The notes under the pieces: generated by a model
The model's database searches: none
What the model was told of the DNA's origin: nothing
The model's input: the letters and a program-made list of their open reading frames with translations, nothing else
In this document: in pieces, positions 35,801 through 43,527 of the stretch
Layout of the letters: each line of letters starts with the position of its first letter
How positions within the stretch are numbered: position 1 is the first letter of the stretch
Translations under genes and position numbers: made by a program
Assembly: GCA_040222235.1 (NCBI GenBank)
Contig: JAVKDO010000147.1
Coordinates: 1-64,000, forward strand
Length of the DNA: 64,000 nucleotides
Direction: 5' to 3'
DNA from: UBA6059 sp040222235
GTDB lineage: Bacteria; Bacteroidota; Bacteroidia; Cytophagales; Cyclobacteriaceae

Positions 35801-36333
35801 TTAAAGAAGTTAATGAGCCAGCACGAGATGTCAAGCTTATCCTGGTGGATCAAGTCAGTAGCACAGTTGCGTCGGTGGCATCTTCAGCTTTTGATGGCAG
35901 TTTGACCTTCGAGTACGTTCCTATCGGAAATTATTACCTGTTGATCAACGAGATTGACAATGAGTTGGACTTGTCATCTGTCATATTTTCTGTAAATGTT
36001 ACTGAGAGTGTTAAGCAATTCACCCTTGAATTAGGCGACAATGGTCAAATAGAACTTGTTGTAGTGTCAGGTATAGACGACTGGACTAGTGGTGAGATTA
36101 ATTTATTTCCTAACCCAACGACCGGTGAGCTAAATATTGTTCTGGAAAGAGAGTTACCCTATGCTGTTGAGCTGAGGGTATTCAATCTTGCAGGAGCAAT
36201 GATGGTGTCAGAGATGATTGCTCCAGGCTTGTCAAACTTTCAACTACCGCTGAATAGTTTGAAGAGTGGGACTTACCTTGTGCAGCTATCCGACCCAAAT
36301 GGCAGTACAACCAAAAAGATCATTAAGCGCTAA
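29896..36333 (+). CDS. Secreted M43 (pappalysin-like) metalloprotease homologue with PKD, LRR, repeated modules and T9SS sorting domain
   Basis: This 2145-residue cell-surface or secreted protein has a signal peptide at residues 1-28. A pappalysin-type domain carries the zinc motif HEFGHFFNLIH (H184, H188, H194) and the family CDTP motif; the Met-turn reads NLLSYS, with Leu in place of Met. A PKD domain follows (about 300-370), then a jelly-roll-like region, four or five leucine-rich repeats (about 600-700), an Ig-like segment, and eight tandem modules of 70-90 residues (about 1050-1765), each with a Cys, an NG or G turn, EW/QW, and SGxY or AGxY. An MBG-like domain precedes the type A T9SS sorting domain (INLFPNPTTGELNIVL to KKIIKR). 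It should pass Sec and then T9SS. Adhesion or protein degradation is likely; the target is unknown. Confidence 0.85.
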   Translation: MRMSVDLSQKLFLFLVMVSFSTNVSLAQELGCATRMDISALRGSTNLAAVRQLDVSSSDQFQPFSRLAVSAHIVRNSDGSGGISEEYLFNELDMVNASFIDARIQFFIDQIYYVNNSQLYDFNSNEEGTLANSRDVANTINVYFVERIAFVVGTACGYAYLPNLGPDRIIISESCGLAGNTLAHEFGHFFNLIHTHGSSNSYNSTDELADGSNCNEAGDFVCDTPADPVLTNQVNSSCEYVGTFLDANQQPYDPDTRNLLSYSRGSCRESLTNGQLTRIMESLASSRSYIKTFPVQSNFRANSRKICQNEEVVFTDLSEGASAWEWVFEGGIPATSNQQHPRVTYSVPGNYNVSLKVTGVDREDFLSFENYVIVRSTPPESESILLDFEDLEDINDLETEATGVFEFDLNNVYKSQGQKSIWINSFARSINVESNSKFFTTPITEYTGGEFLLQFDVAYRMRTDYSDRLDVLTESYCERVGAIVYSQSELHLSGGQISEKEFFPENSDWRTQGVFFNVEEVQDPFNIVFEATLEGGNNLYIDNIRVRPVKPIDADSLLLVQIYESLDGELPWDIKGNVESWSGVTLSQESKVTRLDFSGLQLNKDLPSSLSQLTELDTLILDRNNFGVLEILTELEGVSVLSISDNNLGAISIDWSQMSDLKSINLSNNQIVVLPSSLLSHNGIETINVRNNRLEFDFAQQLTPTLDYLDLSANSLNQNPILVTQDDRARINLSQNNLALSSIIQEYRPSWIYSPQNLIGSVKHYATSESLELACPTPEIQASTTISWYRNNELIPGSSASLLVSDLSGSYYQCKVSDNNLPEVELLSKPFLVNIPRSICEQNLSGTYLATTTYTDSNSQTSVLNSEITLTTRVNQLYEISDLSFGVEVAVYNQSELMNSMFFDCGEFLTPRSKHYANIITSTDVDVNSGRITLDWVDLKGGTGRTILILQTPGLSNETDILSFSFSSQSATAVIDSYDRSIVIRVGCKDFSNIPTFELSAGATAYVEGELQESGFSAQDFTQPVTYNVIAEDGATMDDWVVTLLEDPSEVSVSLSIENQTFCAPLNGVVSITDITVDGLSKIGDLDEFEIMWSSDSDFENIIGDGIGIENLNSGEYFLRVAEISSGCGVQIDQILVLDLTPNPTLTIESTSVDISCGGINTGSIATTIDGLSPSYLIEWSYNEGGEWVSLDEFDGLKVIEDLKSGFYRQDILDQVSGCTFSQEVVIQSRPSIITANLIILPESDCDNPNGSISIARIIKDGITIDEPNGDFSYQWFDNSNMEVVIGSGISLDNLRAGNYYLKVIENNLLCESQTYTVYVPANTLTTDILISSKQDNTLCSSIERNGTISVIVDGNLEDYTFEWFSGTNLSLPPFRTGFLISQLSGGTYTVKVTSITGSEEGCYSTLTISIIDDIDKLELTLKSEPNTNCKSPNGQAQVETFTVDGQITPISGVYELEWSTNRFFGTVLSDEESISNLPEMEYFARVINTITGCKTSTVSVRVNSEFPDVDPVFQVEDNVHCIDPFTGAIHMSGLESIDYKISWYNQSPEIQETPISGSTSLVNLRSGVYYAIVEELESRCSEQFSHIIMDQTSIPQVTVETKPQQNCTTADGYLEVARIDEGGVAQGIDNYNVEWSSTDDFSEILSNDLKVTDLTAGDYYLRVLNSITGCSSEVYNYQVSDATLEPVISLTAMSEEQPALDALGELEIAVEYNGAYRVQWFEGSPGATDNPIGTELILSSLTAGNYWVNVTTDQDCSSLAEFEVTKDDRVLPTIALDMPTEVFVDDTPVLLSASSTSGLPISFKVDSGPGKIVLNDLVLTGTGEITIIAETSQSNEYLAASQSIQITVKSLLSLSGEITGTSTGQAKLYNTAWQLVKQSNFSNNEYLINELRPGQYYLEITSSGFSNSSLVTYHPGVYVWKDAGLIDLQEAATVHIAMVIPPSNETGIAVEGVLGRTSGSTLFTVGEIKEVNEPARDVKLILVDQVSSTVASVASSAFDGSLTFEYVPIGNYYLLINEIDNELDLSSVIFSVNVTESVKQFTLELGDNGQIELVVVSGIDDWTSGEINLFPNPTTGELNIVLERELPYAVELRVFNLAGAMMVSEMIAPGLSNFQLPLNSLKSGTYLVQLSDPNGSTTKKIIKR

Positions 36334-36427
36334 AAATCTTATCAAAAGAGGAGACTATTCGTTCTAAACTAAACTAAAATAATTAGTTAATATTTGGCAA
36401 TCCTTGCTATTTAGAGACATATTGCTA

Positions 36428-36452
36428 ATATTAGTATCATAATTACTAATAT
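36428..36452. promoter_or_regulatory. Inverted repeat directly before the 36453 gene, candidate operator
   Basis: The 9-bp perfect repeat ATATTAGTA (36428-36436) and TACTAATAT (36444-36452), with a 7-nt spacer, ends at the base before the ATG. The likely binder is the S24/XRE regulator encoded as the next gene; this is inferred from position. Confidence 0.45.
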
Positions 36453-36794
36453 ATGTGGCAGAGCTCAAATCTAATAGATCAAGAACTTTTACAGGTAAAA
36501 ATGCTTCATGAACGGATGACACCTGTTCAAGAGACTTGTTATAATCTCAAACTATCAAGTAAGCGCTTAAAATCCGGAAAATGTCAAGTGAAATTTTCCG
36601 CATTGCTCAATAAGAAGAAGCAGCTCTATGGGTATGTTTTGGTTAATGCAGAAGATACATTGAAAGAAGTAGTGTCGACTATAAAGAGTAGACTGGATTT
36701 GGTAAAACATAGGGATACCATACACCACATTAATTTGTATGCAGTAGGTAAGCGCAGTAGTCTTACCGATAATTTCATAGTGTTTGATACATAA
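36453..36794 (+). CDS. Small protein of unknown function upstream of the S24 regulator
   Basis: I do not recognise this basic 113-residue protein. It has a mixed alpha/beta pattern: a possible helix at residues 8-22, strands around 40-52 and 57-64, a helix at DTLKEVVSTIKSRLDLVKHR (68-87), and a last strand IHHINLYAVG. The strand-strand-helix order faintly recalls ribosome hibernation (HPF/RaiA) domains, but the N-terminal motif of that family is missing, so this is weak. It is preceded directly by a 25-bp inverted repeat and followed after 32 nt by the regulator gene, so the two probably form a small autoregulated operon. Confidence 0.55.
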   Translation: MWQSSNLIDQELLQVKMLHERMTPVQETCYNLKLSSKRLKSGKCQVKFSALLNKKKQLYGYVLVNAEDTLKEVVSTIKSRLDLVKHRDTIHHINLYAVGKRSSLTDNFIVFDT

Positions 36795-36826
36795 GGGGTT
36801 CATTAACAGGAAAAAGATTTACACAC

Positions 36827-37621
36827 ATGATCAAGGTTAATGAGAACATTAAGTTTCTTAGAAAGAAACTAGGTTATACACAAGAGCAATTTGCAGAGCT
36901 GATTGGCATCAAGCGTTCACTTGTGGGTGCTTACGAAGAGGGGAGAGCAGACCCTAGGCTCAATAACCTAGTGAATATGGCAGAGGTTTTTCAGGTGTCC
37001 CTGGACGCTTTGATCAATAAGGAGATTAGCTCTGAAGAATCCTTTAAAAAGAATACTCATACCGGAGCTGCAGGGGCCAGGGTCTTGGCCATTACTGTAG
37101 ATAAGGATGATAATGAGAATATTGAGTTCGTTCAGCAAAAAGCTTCTGCCGGTTATCTCAATGGGTTTGCAGACCCTGAGTATGTAGAGGAGCTACCTAA
37201 ATTCAACCTCCCAAATTTACCAAAGAACGCTACTTATCGAGCTTTTGAGATTAGCGGTGATAGTATGTTGCCATTGCAGTCAGGTACGGTGATTATCGGA
37301 CAGTATGTCGAGAGTCTCGCTGATATCCGCAACGGTAAGACCTATGTCCTGGTGACAAGTCAAGAGGGGGTAGTGTATAAAAGAGTATTTAATTATTTGG
37401 ACGAGAAAGGGTGCCTTTTTCTTGTGTCTGACAACAAGTCCTACTCTGCTTATGAAGTTGCACCAGAGGATGTGTTGGAGATATGGGAGTCTAGAGCCTA
37501 TGTAAGTATGCAATTTCCCGATGACCAGGATTCAAGCGACATGACTTTTGATAAATTGACAGGAATAGTCCTGAGCCTCCAGTCTGAGGTTATCAAAATC
37601 AAGGACAGATTGCATTCATAA
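36827..37621 (+). CDS. XRE-family regulator with LexA/cI-type S24 peptidase domain
   Basis: This 264-residue repressor-like protein has an N-terminal helix-turn-helix (residues 5-60, LGYTQEQFAELIGIKRSLVG) and a C-terminal S24 domain with the Ser-Lys dyad S146 (ISGDSMLPL) and K185 (GVVYKRVF). The A108-G109 bond in KASAGYLNG sits where LexA and cI cleave themselves. The segment GYLNGFADPEYVEELPKFNLP is common to Bacteroidota members. A C-terminal helix follows. Self-cleavage on RecA activation is possible, but the protein could also be a non-cleaving sensor. Its likely target is the inverted repeat before the upstream gene. Confidence 0.87.
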   Translation: MIKVNENIKFLRKKLGYTQEQFAELIGIKRSLVGAYEEGRADPRLNNLVNMAEVFQVSLDALINKEISSEESFKKNTHTGAAGARVLAITVDKDDNENIEFVQQKASAGYLNGFADPEYVEELPKFNLPNLPKNATYRAFEISGDSMLPLQSGTVIIGQYVESLADIRNGKTYVLVTSQEGVVYKRVFNYLDEKGCLFLVSDNKSYSAYEVAPEDVLEIWESRAYVSMQFPDDQDSSDMTFDKLTGIVLSLQSEVIKIKDRLHS

Positions 37622-37780
37622 TACATTGATCATATCCTGACTTTTACCAAGACTTAGCGATCTTTTTTGTGGGCAAGATTACCTAAGTGCGATCTGTTCT
37701 GAACTCCACCAACTTCACCATTGAACCGGTTTTGCTAGCCAGTTGGTATCCATCAAGACTTTAATGCCAATTACTGAATC

Positions 37781-37788
37781 TACTTTTG
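37781..37788 (+). promoter_or_regulatory. Putative -7 element of the DUF5686 gene
   Basis: TACTTTTG is an exact TAnnTTTG match 82 nt before the GTG start; no clear -33 element is seen at 19 nt. Confidence 0.4.
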
Positions 37789-37869
37789 CGGGTTTGCGTT
37801 CTAGTAGCTGTTTTGATAGCAACCTATTTGCAATAATCGCATCTTTGATTCGTACTCATCACATACGCT

Positions 37870-40362
37870 GTGAAACTATTATCCACTATTGTATTTCTTC
37901 TCCTCACACAACTCGTATGGGCACAGAAGACAGTTATTTCAGGCAAGGTCACAGAAGTGTCTACAGGATCAGCAGTGCCATTCGCTAATGTTGTCGTAAA
38001 GGGCACTCAAATAGGTTCAACTACTGACTTTGATGGTTTCTATACTATCGAGACCGATGTTATGGCTGACAGTCTTGTGGTTTCTTATATTGGCTTTGTA
38101 CCAAGGGCTAAGCCTTTTTTCAAAGGACAAGATCAAATAATCAATTTTCAGCTAGCTGAGGATGTGGTTAGCCTGGAAGCTGTAGTGATCTACGCTGGTG
38201 AAAACCCTGCATTCGAAATTCTTCGGAATGTAGTTAAAAACAAGAAATTGAATGATAAAAGAAGTCTTGAAGCCTATCAATTTGAAAACTACACCAAAAT
38301 TGAAATAGGAGTAGATAATATTTCTGATAAGTTTCGTCAAAAGAAAGTAATTCAGAAGATCACTTCTGTGCTTGACAGCATCCAAGTCATCGCCGGTGAG
38401 GACGGAAAACCTATACTACCTATTTTTATATCTGAGGCGCTATCCACGGTCTACTACAGGAGTAATCCTGAAATGAAATATGAAAACATCAATAAGACCA
38501 AGCTGACGGGAGTTGGCATTACTGATGGTACACTGACCTCTCAGGTAATAGGAGGCTCTTTTCAGGAATACAATTTTTATCAAAACTGGATGAATATTGT
38601 AAGTAAGGAATTTATTTCTCCAATCGCAGATGGATGGAAATTATACTATGAATATGAGTTAGTAGATAGCCTCTATTTAGAAGATCACTATTGTTACAGA
38701 CTAGATTTTTGGCCCAAAAGAGATCAGGATTTGGCTTTCAATGGGACTATGTGGATTACAAAGGAGGAATACGCTGTTCGTAGAATTGATGTGTCGGTCA
38801 ATAAATCTGCAAATCTGAATTTCATAGAGAAGATCAAGATCCAACAGGATCTTAAGCCAACAGAAGCCGGGCCGTGGCTACCAGAGAAATACAGAGTAGT
38901 AGTAGATGTCAGTCAGGTTACTAATGAGACTGCCGGTTTGATTGCTAAATTTTATGTTTCGACCAAGAATACAGAACTGACAGAGCCAAGGAATCAAAAG
39001 TTCTATGAAGCTCCAATCACTATGGAAGAGGATGTCCGGATGGACGATGAAGTCTTTTGGCAGGAGTACCGTCACGATTCACTCAGTAGTACTGAGCAAA
39101 ATCTTTTTCAAATGATCGACACGCTCAAGAGCATACCGATCATTAAAACCTACACCGACATTTTTAAGACCATAGGCTCGTTTTACTACAAGATGAAGTA
39201 CATTGACCTAGGCCCATACACAGCTATTTATGGTAATAATAATATTGAAGGACTGAGATTGGGTTTTGGCGCAAGGACTAATATCGATTTCAGTAAAAAG
39301 TGGGTGCTGCAGTACAGGTTCGGGTATGGTTTTGATGATGAGAAATGGAAACATCGGGCCAACTTAAAATACATAGTTTCAAGAAAACCATGGACTACTG
39401 TAGAGTACGAGTATAAAAACGATATTGAATCTATCTGGGCGCTTAATAGTGGCATGGAAAATAGTGCTTTGCTCTATGCATTGAGCAGATTTGGTAATCT
39501 TCAAGAACCTTTTCAAGTTCGAAAAAATACATTTGCTTTCAACACCCAAATTTCTAAGGGTTGGTCACAGCGCGTTGAGTTTTCTAATCAATACCATGAT
39601 CCGCTGTACGACTTTCAGTATTATACAGAGCCAGGACAGCCTGATTCTCCAGTGGGAACCAGTTTCACGACAACTGAGCTAAGCCTAGAGACACGGTTCG
39701 CCAAAGACGAACTTTTTGTAATTAACGACAATGATCGGTTAAGTCTTGGTACGGTGAAATGGCCTGCAGTCAATGTGCGCTACACACTTGGGATGAAGAA
39801 CACACTAGGTGGCGATTTCGACTACCATAAACTAGAAGGGCGCATTGCTAAAAAGCAAAAAATGGGGTTTTTGGGCATATCTGACTTGGAGTTAGCTGGA
39901 GGCTACATATTTAGTCAATTACCTTATCCGTTACTCAAGAATCACATTGGTAACCCAACAAGCTTTTACAATGATAATGTCTACAACATGATGGAATTTT
40001 TTGAGTTCACCAGTGACCATCATATCTCTATGCGAGTGAGACATCATTTTGAAGGCCTTTTACTCAACAAGGTCCCGCTCATGAAGAAATTGAAATGGAG
40101 AATGACAGCTACTGCCAATGTCCTTTTCGGTGGAGTACGTTCGGAGAACTTTGAAACCGTTCCAGAGCGGACAGATGACTTAGGGCAGACCATTCCCTCA
40201 TTCAAGGCACTTGACTTTTCACAGCCTTACGTTGAATTGGGATACGGTATTGAGAATATCTTTAAAGTATTTCGTGTCGATGCATTCCACAGAATCACCT
40301 ATTTGGAGAATACAACAGCAAATAAATTTGGAGTCAAGTTTAGTCTCCAGCTTATCCTCTAG
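37870..40362 (+). CDS. Outer-membrane DUF5686/carboxypeptidase-regulatory-like protein
   Basis: This 830-residue protein starts at a GTG with a signal peptide (to about residue 19, LVWAQ). A carboxypeptidase regulatory-like (CarboxypepD_reg) domain follows at about 20-105 with VISGKVTEVSTGSAVPFANV and TDFDGFYTIET. The rest is the DUF5686 region, rich in alternating beta strands with a final strand ending FGVKFSLQLIL, consistent with an outer-membrane barrel. Proteins of this family are abundant in Bacteroidota and lack the plug of TonB-dependent receptors; their substrate is not known. It is followed 35 nt later by a TPR lipoprotein gene with its own promoter-like element. Confidence 0.82.
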   Translation: MKLLSTIVFLLLTQLVWAQKTVISGKVTEVSTGSAVPFANVVVKGTQIGSTTDFDGFYTIETDVMADSLVVSYIGFVPRAKPFFKGQDQIINFQLAEDVVSLEAVVIYAGENPAFEILRNVVKNKKLNDKRSLEAYQFENYTKIEIGVDNISDKFRQKKVIQKITSVLDSIQVIAGEDGKPILPIFISEALSTVYYRSNPEMKYENINKTKLTGVGITDGTLTSQVIGGSFQEYNFYQNWMNIVSKEFISPIADGWKLYYEYELVDSLYLEDHYCYRLDFWPKRDQDLAFNGTMWITKEEYAVRRIDVSVNKSANLNFIEKIKIQQDLKPTEAGPWLPEKYRVVVDVSQVTNETAGLIAKFYVSTKNTELTEPRNQKFYEAPITMEEDVRMDDEVFWQEYRHDSLSSTEQNLFQMIDTLKSIPIIKTYTDIFKTIGSFYYKMKYIDLGPYTAIYGNNNIEGLRLGFGARTNIDFSKKWVLQYRFGYGFDDEKWKHRANLKYIVSRKPWTTVEYEYKNDIESIWALNSGMENSALLYALSRFGNLQEPFQVRKNTFAFNTQISKGWSQRVEFSNQYHDPLYDFQYYTEPGQPDSPVGTSFTTTELSLETRFAKDELFVINDNDRLSLGTVKWPAVNVRYTLGMKNTLGGDFDYHKLEGRIAKKQKMGFLGISDLELAGGYIFSQLPYPLLKNHIGNPTSFYNDNVYNMMEFFEFTSDHHISMRVRHHFEGLLLNKVPLMKKLKWRMTATANVLFGGVRSENFETVPERTDDLGQTIPSFKALDFSQPYVELGYGIENIFKVFRVDAFHRITYLENTTANKFGVKFSLQLIL

Positions 40363-40372
40363 CTCTTTAGTT

Positions 40373-40380
40373 TAACTTTG
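40373..40380 (+). promoter_or_regulatory. Putative -7 element of the TPR lipoprotein-thrS transcript
   Basis: TAACTTTG matches TAnnTTTG exactly and ends 17 nt before the ATG at 40398. No convincing -33 element is present. Confidence 0.45.
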
Positions 40381-40397
40381 CTCGCACAACCTAGGGC

Positions 40398-41495
40398 ATG
40401 AAATACGTTCATCTATTCATATTACTTTTTTTGCTTTCTTGTGATCGGAATATACCCGGCGAAAAACTGCCCACTAGTTCTTTCGATCGAGAGGAGTTTT
40501 TGAATCGAACGATAGCCAACCTTACCTCCCGAATTAACCAGGAATCTTCAGAAAACGACCTAATAAGACTAGGTAACTATCTGAACCAAAAAGGATGGCC
40601 AATAGAAGCAGACAAATGGTCTGAAATAGCAGTTGGACCACATCTTCAGAGTGCAGAGTTAAGTACACAACTTGGTCGATACTATTTTTCTGTTGGGGAA
40701 TTTCAGCTAGCTCAGGAGTACGTTGCTACCGCAAATCGACTAGGAGCAAAGTCAGTTGAGTTTTACCAACTTCAGGCGGAGCTATCAACTTACAATGAGG
40801 AGTATGAGCAGGCGCTGGATTATGTTAATCGTGCCATATTGATCAATCAAAGTGATTATTATCTGTATCAGACCAAGGCTGATATCTATTTGACAATAGG
40901 TGATACAGTCAGTGGTATTGAATTTCTTAGGCGTGGCTTAGAAGTTCAGCCGAGGCTCGAAGATATAGGAGCACGATTAGCGCAGCTCTATTTGGATCGA
41001 GGACAAAATGATAAGGCGTTGAGCCTTATTCGCCAAATGCAACAGTATAACCCCGATAATGAAAATCTATATTGGCAAGAGGCCCAATATTATTTGGCCT
41101 ATGACTCTGTTGATAAAGCGAAAGGCATTTTGGTCGGAGCTGTGAGCACAGATAGCACGAGATATTTACTGCAGGAGAAGCTTGCAGATCTTTATGTTGA
41201 GGTTGGGAAATTAGACTCAGCCTTGATTATATCACAGAGCCTGTTAGCCCATGATAGTACGCTCATTCAGGAGCATATTAGAGTGGGAGATATTTATGAT
41301 AGTAAGAACTTTCTCGGTAGTTCATTGAGTTCCTATCGAAAGGCATTGGCAATTGATTCCACATCAGATATTGCCGCTCAGAGCGAGATCAAAGTATTGA
41401 GAAAAATGGCATATTTGCGGGAATTACGGGAGGCCAAGGAGCGCATTCCTACATTCGAAATTTTGACACCCAAGAAGAACGAACACGATCAATGA
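40398..41495 (+). CDS. TPR-repeat lipoprotein
   Basis: The 365-residue lipoprotein has the signal MKYVHLFILLFLLSC, with the lipobox Cys at residue 15, followed by DRN. Eight or so tetratricopeptide repeats fill residues 60-340, with patterns such as LGRYYFSVGEFQLAQEYV, ALDYVNRAILINQSDYYLY and ALSLIRQMQQYNPDNENLYW. TPR domains bind partner proteins; an envelope-assembly or scaffold role is plausible but not shown. It overlaps thrS by 4 nt (ATGA), a pairing that places it under the same transcript as the translation genes. Confidence 0.85.
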   Translation: MKYVHLFILLFLLSCDRNIPGEKLPTSSFDREEFLNRTIANLTSRINQESSENDLIRLGNYLNQKGWPIEADKWSEIAVGPHLQSAELSTQLGRYYFSVGEFQLAQEYVATANRLGAKSVEFYQLQAELSTYNEEYEQALDYVNRAILINQSDYYLYQTKADIYLTIGDTVSGIEFLRRGLEVQPRLEDIGARLAQLYLDRGQNDKALSLIRQMQQYNPDNENLYWQEAQYYLAYDSVDKAKGILVGAVSTDSTRYLLQEKLADLYVEVGKLDSALIISQSLLAHDSTLIQEHIRVGDIYDSKNFLGSSLSSYRKALAIDSTSDIAAQSEIKVLRKMAYLRELREAKERIPTFEILTPKKNEHDQ

Positions 41496-43444
41496 GTGAT
41501 TCTATAATCAAAGCAACCTTTCCAGATGGCGCAGTGCGTGAGTACCCTAGCGGAACTACCGGAATGGATATTGCTAAAAGCATCAGTGAAGGCCTGGCAA
41601 GAAATGTATTGGCAGCTAAAGTCAATGGAGAAATTTGGGATGCATCACGTCCCATAGAGGCAGATCACACGATCGAGTTCCTTACCTGGAATGATAAAGA
41701 CGGAAAGTCGACCTATTGGCATTCCTCTGCACACATCATGGCAGAGGCGCTAGAGTCTCTTTACCCTGGGATTAAGTTTGGTATTGGCCCTCCCATCGAG
41801 CAAGGATTCTATTACGATGTTGATTTCGGAGATATCGAATTCAAAGGTGATGAGCTAGAGAAGATCGAGGCTAAAATGCTCGAACTAGCCCGTCAGAAGA
41901 ACGGATTTGTCAGAGAAGATATCTCTAAACGGGATGCGATCGCCTTCTTCGAAGAGAAAGGAGATGAGTACAAGCTTGACCTTTTGAAAGATCTTGAAGA
42001 CGGTACCATTACACTTTATAAGCAAGGTAATTTCACCGACCTGTGTCGTGGGCCCCATATCCCAAACACAGGCTTTATCAAGGCTACTAAAATTCTCAAC
42101 ATTGCCGGAGCATACTGGCGTGGAGATGAGAGTCGGAAGCAGTTGACACGCCTCTACGGCATTACCTTTCCGAAGCAGAAGGAGTTGACAGAATATCTCC
42201 ACATGCTCGAGGAGGCCAAAAAGCGTGATCATAGAAAGTTGGGCAAAGAACTTGAGCTTTTTACCTTTTCAGAGAAGGTTGGACAGGGTTTGCCATTATG
42301 GTTACCCAAGGGCACTATGTTGCGTGAAAGGCTGGAGTCGTTTATGAGGAAAGCCCAGCTCAAGTCTGGATATGAGCCTGTCGTTACACCGCACATCGGT
42401 AGCAAACAGCTCTATGTGACCTCCGGGCACTATGAAAAGTATGGCGCAGATAGCTTCCAGCCGATCAAGACACCTAATGAGAACGAGGAGTTTTTCCTCA
42501 AGCCGATGAACTGCCCTCATCACTGTGAGATTTACAAGGCAAGGCCCAGGTCTTACCGTGAATTGCCATTGCGCCTAGCGGAATTTGGAACGGTGTATAG
42601 ATATGAGCAGAGTGGAGAGTTACACGGACTTACCAGGGTGAGAGGTTTTACGCAGGATGATGCACACATCTTCTGTACCCAAGAGCAGGTGAAAGAAGAG
42701 TTCAAAAAAGTAATTGACTTGGTGCTCCATGTATTCAAGGCATTGGGCTTTGAGAACTATACCGCCCAAATTTCCCTACGTGACCCTGAGAATAAGACCA
42801 AGTACATCGGTTTAGACGAGAATTGGGAGATGGCGGAGCGGCAGATCCAAGAAGCGGCGGAGGAAAAAGGTCTGGTTACAGTTGTAGAGCTTGGAGAAGC
42901 TGCTTTTTATGGCCCTAAGCTCGACTTCATGGTGAAAGATGCCCTCAATCGTAGCTGGCAGCTAGGCACCATCCAGGTGGACTATACCTTACCAGAAAGA
43001 TTTGAACTCGAGTACATTGGTGCTGATAATCAAAAGCACCGACCAGTGATGATTCATAGAGCCCCTTTTGGGTCTCTGGAGAGATTTATTGCAGTTCTGA
43101 CCGAGCACTGTGCTGGTAACTTCCCATTGTGGCTATCACCAGAGCAAATAGCAGTATTACCCATATCTGAAAAATATGCTGATTATGCCCAGGAAGTTTT
43201 TAAACATCTACAGGCTAATGACATCAGGGGTTTTGTTGATCATCGTGATGAAAAAATTGGTCGTAAAATTCGAGATGCTGAGGTGAAGAAAGTGCCTTAT
43301 ATGCTCATTGTAGGTGAAAAAGAACAAGAGAATGGTCAAGTTTCCGTTAGGGAGCACGGAGAAGGAGATCTGGGACAAATGAGCCTGGTCGATTTCGAAG
43401 AATTATTTCAAAATAAAATAGCAGACGCTATATCGCAGGAATAG
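41492..43444 (+). CDS. thrS: Threonine--tRNA ligase
   Basis: Class II synthetase of 650 residues that charges tRNA-Thr. An N-terminal TGS domain is followed by the editing domain with HSSAHIMAEAL and its second metal-site element, then the catalytic core with motif 2 around TVYRYEQSGELHGLTRVRGF, the zinc ligands (Cys in PMNCPHHCEIY and later His), and motif 3 IHRAPFGSLERF. The anticodon-binding domain begins at PEQIAVLPISEKY. The start overlaps the TPR lipoprotein stop. thrS-infC-rpmI-rplT is the conserved bacterial order. Confidence 0.97.
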   Translation: MSDSIIKATFPDGAVREYPSGTTGMDIAKSISEGLARNVLAAKVNGEIWDASRPIEADHTIEFLTWNDKDGKSTYWHSSAHIMAEALESLYPGIKFGIGPPIEQGFYYDVDFGDIEFKGDELEKIEAKMLELARQKNGFVREDISKRDAIAFFEEKGDEYKLDLLKDLEDGTITLYKQGNFTDLCRGPHIPNTGFIKATKILNIAGAYWRGDESRKQLTRLYGITFPKQKELTEYLHMLEEAKKRDHRKLGKELELFTFSEKVGQGLPLWLPKGTMLRERLESFMRKAQLKSGYEPVVTPHIGSKQLYVTSGHYEKYGADSFQPIKTPNENEEFFLKPMNCPHHCEIYKARPRSYRELPLRLAEFGTVYRYEQSGELHGLTRVRGFTQDDAHIFCTQEQVKEEFKKVIDLVLHVFKALGFENYTAQISLRDPENKTKYIGLDENWEMAERQIQEAAEEKGLVTVVELGEAAFYGPKLDFMVKDALNRSWQLGTIQVDYTLPERFELEYIGADNQKHRPVMIHRAPFGSLERFIAVLTEHCAGNFPLWLSPEQIAVLPISEKYADYAQEVFKHLQANDIRGFVDHRDEKIGRKIRDAEVKKVPYMLIVGEKEQENGQVSVREHGEGDLGQMSLVDFEELFQNKIADAISQE

Positions 43445-43512
43445 AATTGCTTGATTTTTATTTAGGCAAAATCTTTCGATATTTGCGTCCTTAAAAAATC
43501 TAGAACTAAAAA

Positions 43513-43527
43513 AGGAGGTTAACAATC
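43513..43527 (+). promoter_or_regulatory. Strong Shine-Dalgarno and ATC start codon of infC
   Basis: AGGAGG at 43513-43518, followed after 6 nt by ATC at 43525-43527. A full Shine-Dalgarno is rare among the genes of this window. Together with the non-ATG codon it fits the known autoregulation of infC by initiation factor 3. Confidence 0.85.
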
